Below are positions 60,563-64,000 of a DNA stretch of 64,000 nt, one piece after another (position 1 is the stretch's first letter; each line of letters begins with the position of its first letter). This stretch comes from Novisyntrophococcus fermenticellae. GTDB lineage: Bacteria; Bacillota; Clostridia; Lachnospirales; Lachnospiraceae. The translations under genes were made by a program, and so were the position numbers. The stretch covers positions 3,224,001 to 3,288,000 of the forward strand of contig NZ_CP076458.1 in assembly GCF_018866245.1 (NCBI RefSeq). The letters are read 5' to 3'. The notes under the pieces were generated by a model, which was not told where the DNA came from, did no database searches, and saw only the letters and a program-made list of their open reading frames with translations.

Positions 60563-61858
60563 TTAGCCTTGATTCAGCCGTCCTTCTACATCGGAAGTTG
60601 TTGTATCCAGATCCGATTCACCTGATAAAAACTTGTGAATGGAAATCTGCAGCGCATCAGACAATTCTTCATATTTATCGGAAGATGGTCTTGCAATTGT
60701 ATTTTCAAGGGCCTTTATAAAACCTTCTTTACCCAGAAGCTGGTTTGCTTCCTTAACGCCCGCATCATCCAATGCCGCGTTATATCCTGGTACATAACCA
60801 CCTTTACTGCAGAAAATTTTCTGTCCTTCCAAAGACGTGAAGTAATCCAGGAATGCCCAGGCACCGTCTTTATGCTCGCTTTTCGCATTCATGGCCAGAA
60901 GCCATCCACCAATACAGGAGCCTCCGGGAATTGGAGCAACATCTGTCTGCTCTTGTTTAACCGCTGCATCGTCAGCCGCAAGAAGTCCCCATACGTATGG
61001 CCAGTTACGTGAGAACACAGTATCCCCGTTTACGTAACTATTGGCTGCCTCTGATTCCTGGTATACCAGAATATCATCCGGTGTGGCATCGGAATCGACG
61101 ATTTTCTTCATAGCTTCCAGCCCGCCTTTTACATCTGTAAAGTTGGCAGTATACTCATTCGCATTACATACAAGTCCCTCATACTGATTTGCCTGGAAGG
61201 TAAATCCGGCCTTTGTACCCGACTGCCCTTTATATTTTTCCGCCATAGACAGGAACTCATCCCAAGTGTAGTCCCCACTCCTTAGCTTAGCTGCATCTTC
61301 CTCGGAAACAATGTCACTTCTGAAGAAGATAACGCCGAAATCAGGGTATAAGGGCAGTGCATAGGTTTTGGCATTATACGTACCTGCCTGAATAGATCCC
61401 TTGTTATAGTCTGCGGGACTTCTCTTTGCTTTCATCATATAGCTGTCCAAAGGCTCTATATACCCCGCGGCGGCCATATCTCCTGCCCATACGGTATCGA
61501 TAGATACCAGATCATACTCTGAACTTCCTGCTGAAAATGCAGTGTTCAACTGACTTCTCGTCTGATCCGTGTCATTGGAAGCGGTTACCCACTTTACTTT
61601 ATACTGATCCTGAGAAGCTTCAAATCCTTCAATTACCGCCTCCACTGCACCGTTTCCATCATCAGAGCGGAACAGGGTAATCTCTTCGCGGCCTCCTGAA
61701 GCTGAAGATTCTTTTGTATCACCTTCCTCACTTTTCGAGCTTGGCTGCTCTTCTGCCTCTGAAGTTGTTTTTCCTGTCTCATCACTCCCTCCGCCGCAAG
61801 CTGCTAAGCCAACGGCCATAACTGCACTCAACATTACCGCTGCAACTTTTCTTTTCAT
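60563..61858 (-). CDS. Sugar ABC extracellular solute-binding protein (family 1)
   Basis: A 431-residue lipoprotein (GLAACGGGS lipobox). The family 1 pattern ITLFRSDDGNGAVEAVIEGF, YDLVSIDTVWAGDMAAAGYI and SYMMKAKRSPADYNKGSIQA, then NWPYVWGLL and SKGGYVPGYNAAL, resembles maltose/trehalose/oligosaccharide binders (CUT1). The exact sugar is not readable. The ATG at 61858 follows AGGAGG. It is the first gene of the operon, after a good promoter with an operator-like dyad. Confidence 0.92.
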   Translation of the reverse strand: MKRKVAAVMLSAVMAVGLAACGGGSDETGKTTSEAEEQPSSKSEEGDTKESSASGGREEITLFRSDDGNGAVEAVIEGFEASQDQYKVKWVTASNDTDQTRSQLNTAFSAGSSEYDLVSIDTVWAGDMAAAGYIEPLDSYMMKAKRSPADYNKGSIQAGTYNAKTYALPLYPDFGVIFFRSDIVSEEDAAKLRSGDYTWDEFLSMAEKYKGQSGTKAGFTFQANQYEGLVCNANEYTANFTDVKGGLEAMKKIVDSDATPDDILVYQESEAANSYVNGDTVFSRNWPYVWGLLAADDAAVKQEQTDVAPIPGGSCIGGWLLAMNAKSEHKDGAWAFLDYFTSLEGQKIFCSKGGYVPGYNAALDDAGVKEANQLLGKEGFIKALENTIARPSSDKYEELSDALQISIHKFLSGESDLDTTTSDVEGRLNQG

Positions 61859-61912
61859 TTTTTTCCTCCTCTTCAAACGTGGTTGTATACTTTTACTTAA
61901 TTCTCAACCACA

Positions 61913-61952
61913 ATTTAATTTATAGTAGCAAATTATCCTTGCTATGAATTAA
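61913..61952 (-). promoter_or_regulatory. Operator-like dyad at the sugar-operon start
   Basis: AATTTAATTTATAG and CTATGAATTAAATT, flanking AGCAA / TTGCT, make an interrupted 17-bp dyad immediately downstream of the -10 element. A repressor such as a LacI-type regulator could act here; an mRNA hairpin is the alternative. Confidence 0.45.
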
Positions 61953-61981
61953 ATTATACCATTTTTTGTTGATTATTTCAA
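61953..61981 (-). promoter_or_regulatory. Promoter of the sugar ABC operon
   Basis: TTGAAA (61981-61976) and TATAAT (61958-61953) with 17-base spacing on the minus strand. Confidence 0.85.
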
Positions 61982-62071
61982 TGTATTTGTATATAATTAT
62001 CGATATTTACACTATTTTTTTATTAACATTCACAATCAGTGTATATATTATGTTTTTGCATGTTTGGGCAT

Positions 62072-62116
62072 AAAAAACTCACCCTCAGGTTATATCTTTG
62101 TAATCTAAGGATGAGT
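62072..62116 (-). terminator. Terminator of the VOC-protein gene
   Basis: ACTCATCCTTAG and CTGAGGGTGAGT form a 12-bp stem (two G-U) followed by TTTTTT on the minus strand. Confidence 0.85.
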
Positions 62117-62132
62117 CTAAAAATATAATAAT

Positions 62133-62567
62133 TTATATTTCAAATTTATTTAGTTCTGTTTTAATCATCCAATGCATGTGGAACTTATCTTCAAGCATTC
62201 CATAATATCTTCCATCTTTAATCTGCGTATAGGGAATATCCACCGCTCCATTCTCACTCAGTAACTCAAAAATTTTTTTTGCTTTTTTAGCATCTTTACA
62301 GCTTATGTTTAAAACCATGTTATTGCCCTGAAAAAATCCAAAGGTATCCGGTATATCATAAAATTCAACTGGTGTACCTGCAATGTTCAGACAGGTTCGC
62401 ATAACACGCGATTTCATTTTTTCAGGTATCTGATTCACGGAAGAAAGCAGAACCTCCCCTTCTGCATAAGTCAGAAAGGATGGAACTTCCTGTTCGAATA
62501 CTTTTGCATAAAATGTTACAGCATCTCGGCAGTTACCATCATAATTAATAGACAGACTAAATGACAT
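62133..62567 (-). CDS. VOC-superfamily (PhnB/glyoxalase-like) protein
   Basis: A 144-residue protein with the two beta-alpha-beta-beta-beta units of VOC proteins: FSLSINYDGNCRDAVTFYAK, VFEQEVPSFLTY, and near the end MLEDKFHMHWMIKTEL. The PhnB-like clade has no agreed activity. The start is one of two ATGs overlapping the pilin stop (ATGATG at 62570), with AAGGAG upstream, so it is translationally coupled to the pilin gene. Confidence 0.85.
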   Translation of the reverse strand: MSFSLSINYDGNCRDAVTFYAKVFEQEVPSFLTYAEGEVLLSSVNQIPEKMKSRVMRTCLNIAGTPVEFYDIPDTFGFFQGNNMVLNISCKDAKKAKKIFELLSENGAVDIPYTQIKDGRYYGMLEDKFHMHWMIKTELNKFEI

Positions 62568-63193
62568 CATAAACTCCTTCTTATTCTCCATGCGGCCAGC
62601 CCGATGCACCCAGACACAAAAAATGCGGCCAGCCAGAGTGAAAAATCTGTTTTATCCCCGGTCTTTGCGGCAGACACCTTTGCAGGAGCAGGTTTTGGCT
62701 TCTCAGACACTTTTTTATACTTATTTATAAATTGGATTTTATCTGTCTTCTCCATCGTATTGTTTTGCACGGCCCAGATTTCAGCAGATAAGCTCCCATC
62801 TTTACCGTTAACCACGCGCACAGTGACAGTATAAACCGTATCATCATATAGAAGCTCCCCGACACTGCCTGCCTGCTGATAAATCTTATACCTGTAATCT
62901 CCCGGCACAGTATAGGTGATTGGTCCAAATTCTTCTTTTCCTGAATTCTTTATTCTTACGTTTGTCTGCCCGGGCAGGGGCGTATCTGTGTCTACAGCTT
63001 CTATATGAATCTGAAATTCAGTATCCATTTTTTTGTTTTCTTCTGATACCGCTGCTTCCATCGGAATAAAAACATCTATAGACTGTTCCTGTGCCTGCAC
63101 CTGCTGTGGGAACAACAGCTGCATTGATAGCAGTGTAAATAGCATTAGCGGAAAAACGTGTATAATTTTCTTATGGAATTCAGATATCCTCAT
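62567..63193 (-). CDS. FctA/Spy0128-like pilin with KTG sorting signal
   Basis: A 208-residue wall-anchored protein. The signal peptide ends near residue 34 (QQVQA/QEQ). A single FctA-type (pilin isopeptide) domain follows: FQIHIEAVDTDTPLPGQTNV, GPITYTVPGDYRYKIYQQAG, and YTVTVRVVNGKDG, ending IQFINKYKK where the Asn forms an isopeptide with an upstream Lys. The tail is a Pro/Lys linker, AAKTGD instead of LPxTG, a membrane span and RRSL. The start is either ATG 63193 or GTG 63205. Its partner is the sortase 19 bases upstream. Confidence 0.85.
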   Translation of the reverse strand: MRISEFHKKIIHVFPLMLFTLLSMQLLFPQQVQAQEQSIDVFIPMEAAVSEENKKMDTEFQIHIEAVDTDTPLPGQTNVRIKNSGKEEFGPITYTVPGDYRYKIYQQAGSVGELLYDDTVYTVTVRVVNGKDGSLSAEIWAVQNNTMEKTDKIQFINKYKKVSEKPKPAPAKVSAAKTGDKTDFSLWLAAFFVSGCIGLAAWRIRRSL

Positions 63194-63223
63194 CTTTTTA
63201 AACACCCCCTTCTGTGCATGCTT

Positions 63224-63976
63224 TTATCTCTTTAGCCATCCAAACACGACAACACGTCCATTTGTTTCCGCTTCGGAACAGGTTGATAATCCAATTAAAG
63301 AATCCCCTGCTTTAACATCTGTTTCCCGGTACTGCACCGCCCCTATCCGAATATACTCTAAAAATTCATTTAAATTTTCTCTGTTCTGTGAATCCGGATA
63401 AAATATCCTGCTGTCAAATGCATCCGTCTTCATACAGGCAAACAAATTAATTGTATAAGTGTCATCAGGCAAATACAGCGTGCCCGTTTTATGTTTTACA
63501 AAATAACTATTGTTTACAAACTTTACAATATCTCCAAACATGGCTCCATTAGCCATATGATGTCCATATACCAGGCTATAGCTGTCGGAAAAATCCGGCT
63601 GATTTCGGCTATCCAGAAAAACTGATCCGGAAAGTGAGAACTCTCCATACACATCTTTATTGATATACTCCATGTCTGTCTTGCCTTGTACAACAGGATA
63701 ATCAATATTTGTATCCTGGATTGTTATCCAGCCACAGACATCGGGATTTATCTTTCGGAGCTCATCCAGTGTCGGATTATTTCCACTGTTATCTGATGGC
63801 TTGAATCTCATAAGCTCATCATCCGCAAAAGCTCCTTTATATACCATAACCGTATCCCAGAGTGAATATCCACCATATAGCAGCAGTAGTAGTATCATAA
63901 CCGCTGCCGCAAAACTCAGCACCTTATTTCCTGCCCGCGCAATCACTGCCGCTGTTTTCAGTCCGATTGTTCTCAC
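63224..63976 (-). CDS. Class B sortase paired with the FctA-like pilin
   Basis: A 250-residue sortase. The membrane anchor is at about residues 18-38. His136 (YGHHMANGAMFGD), the catalytic Cys229 (LSTCSEA) and the Arg in NGRVVVFG are intact. It shares the WITIQDTNIDYPVVQ / GHHM pattern with the ICE sortase but is clearly a different protein. The start is GTG, read from the edge of the window; an in-frame stop just upstream rules out an extension. The promoter is outside the window. Confidence 0.92.
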   Translation of the reverse strand: MRTIGLKTAAVIARAGNKVLSFAAAVMILLLLLYGGYSLWDTVMVYKGAFADDELMRFKPSDNSGNNPTLDELRKINPDVCGWITIQDTNIDYPVVQGKTDMEYINKDVYGEFSLSGSVFLDSRNQPDFSDSYSLVYGHHMANGAMFGDIVKFVNNSYFVKHKTGTLYLPDDTYTINLFACMKTDAFDSRIFYPDSQNRENLNEFLEYIRIGAVQYRETDVKAGDSLIGLSTCSEAETNGRVVVFGWLKR

Positions 63977-64000
63977 CTCCCATCTCTGTTATTCGGTTTC

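Overview
The window looks like a chromosome segment from a low-to-moderate GC Gram-positive anaerobe, most likely a Lachnospiraceae (Clostridia). The signs are a greA-lysS operon, class B sortases, a Gram-positive lipoprotein/ABC style, strong AGGAGG ribosome sites, and a DUF6145-like gene beside dusB. This assignment is inference from gene content; there is no rRNA here to confirm it.

Positions 1 to about 33.5 kb (possibly 34.0 kb) are the body of an integrative and conjugative element (ICE) of the broad Tn1549/clostridial CTn type. Almost everything is transcribed leftward (minus strand), from the partition end to the regulatory end. In transcription order: cargo (cupin, GNAT, zinc-ribbon protein), a small paralog, parA-parB, a very large thioester/CnaB adhesin, small accessory genes, a two-ORF giant methylase-helicase with a nested TnpV frame, a DUF3991/Toprim protein, DUF3846, a structured putative oriT, a DUF3789 peptide, MobC, relaxase, a DUF3801/PcfB-like protein, an ArdC-like protein, VirD4, a Maff2 membrane peptide, VirB6, a Cys-rich peptide, PrgI, VirB4, a DUF6075-like protein, sortase B, a lysozyme-CHAP hydrolase, and finally an unknown gene, an XRE regulator and a Spo0A-C-like peptide. 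No integrase is visible; it should lie left of the window.

The boundary with the host is at or inside the 3' end of lysS. The LysRS core ends in its usual terminal motif, and a separate tRNA-binding domain follows after a linker rich in short repeats. The element may have supplied the C-terminus of an essential host enzyme.

From 34 to 64 kb the content is ordinary chromosome. It holds greA, a nitronate monooxygenase, dusB, birA, argF with tandem ARG boxes, an SPFH/NfeD pair, a five-gene peptide/nickel-type ABC importer, and a SleB-type wall hydrolase with a WalR-like box. After these come a polysaccharide deacetylase-like protein, a TrmH-family methyltransferase, pfkA, dnaE, a CvfB-like S1 protein, an acyl-ACP thioesterase, tRNA-Gln(CUG), a cation efflux pump, a sugar ABC importer lacking its ATPase, a VOC protein, and a second, chromosomal sortase B with an FctA-like pilin at the right edge.

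Functionally the ICE carries a full Gram-positive type IV secretion machine (VirB4, VirB6, PrgI, VirD4, wall hydrolase), DNA processing (relaxase, MobC, candidate oriT), stable maintenance (ParAB), antirestriction-like functions and a surface attachment module (adhesin plus sortase). The most unusual points are the lysS tail, the TnpV gene overprinted on the giant ORF, a shared SKDYER/KAYER C-terminal tail on three otherwise unrelated proteins, the nested inverted repeats at the putative oriT, and a zinc-ribbon array fused to a degenerate nuclease-like domain.
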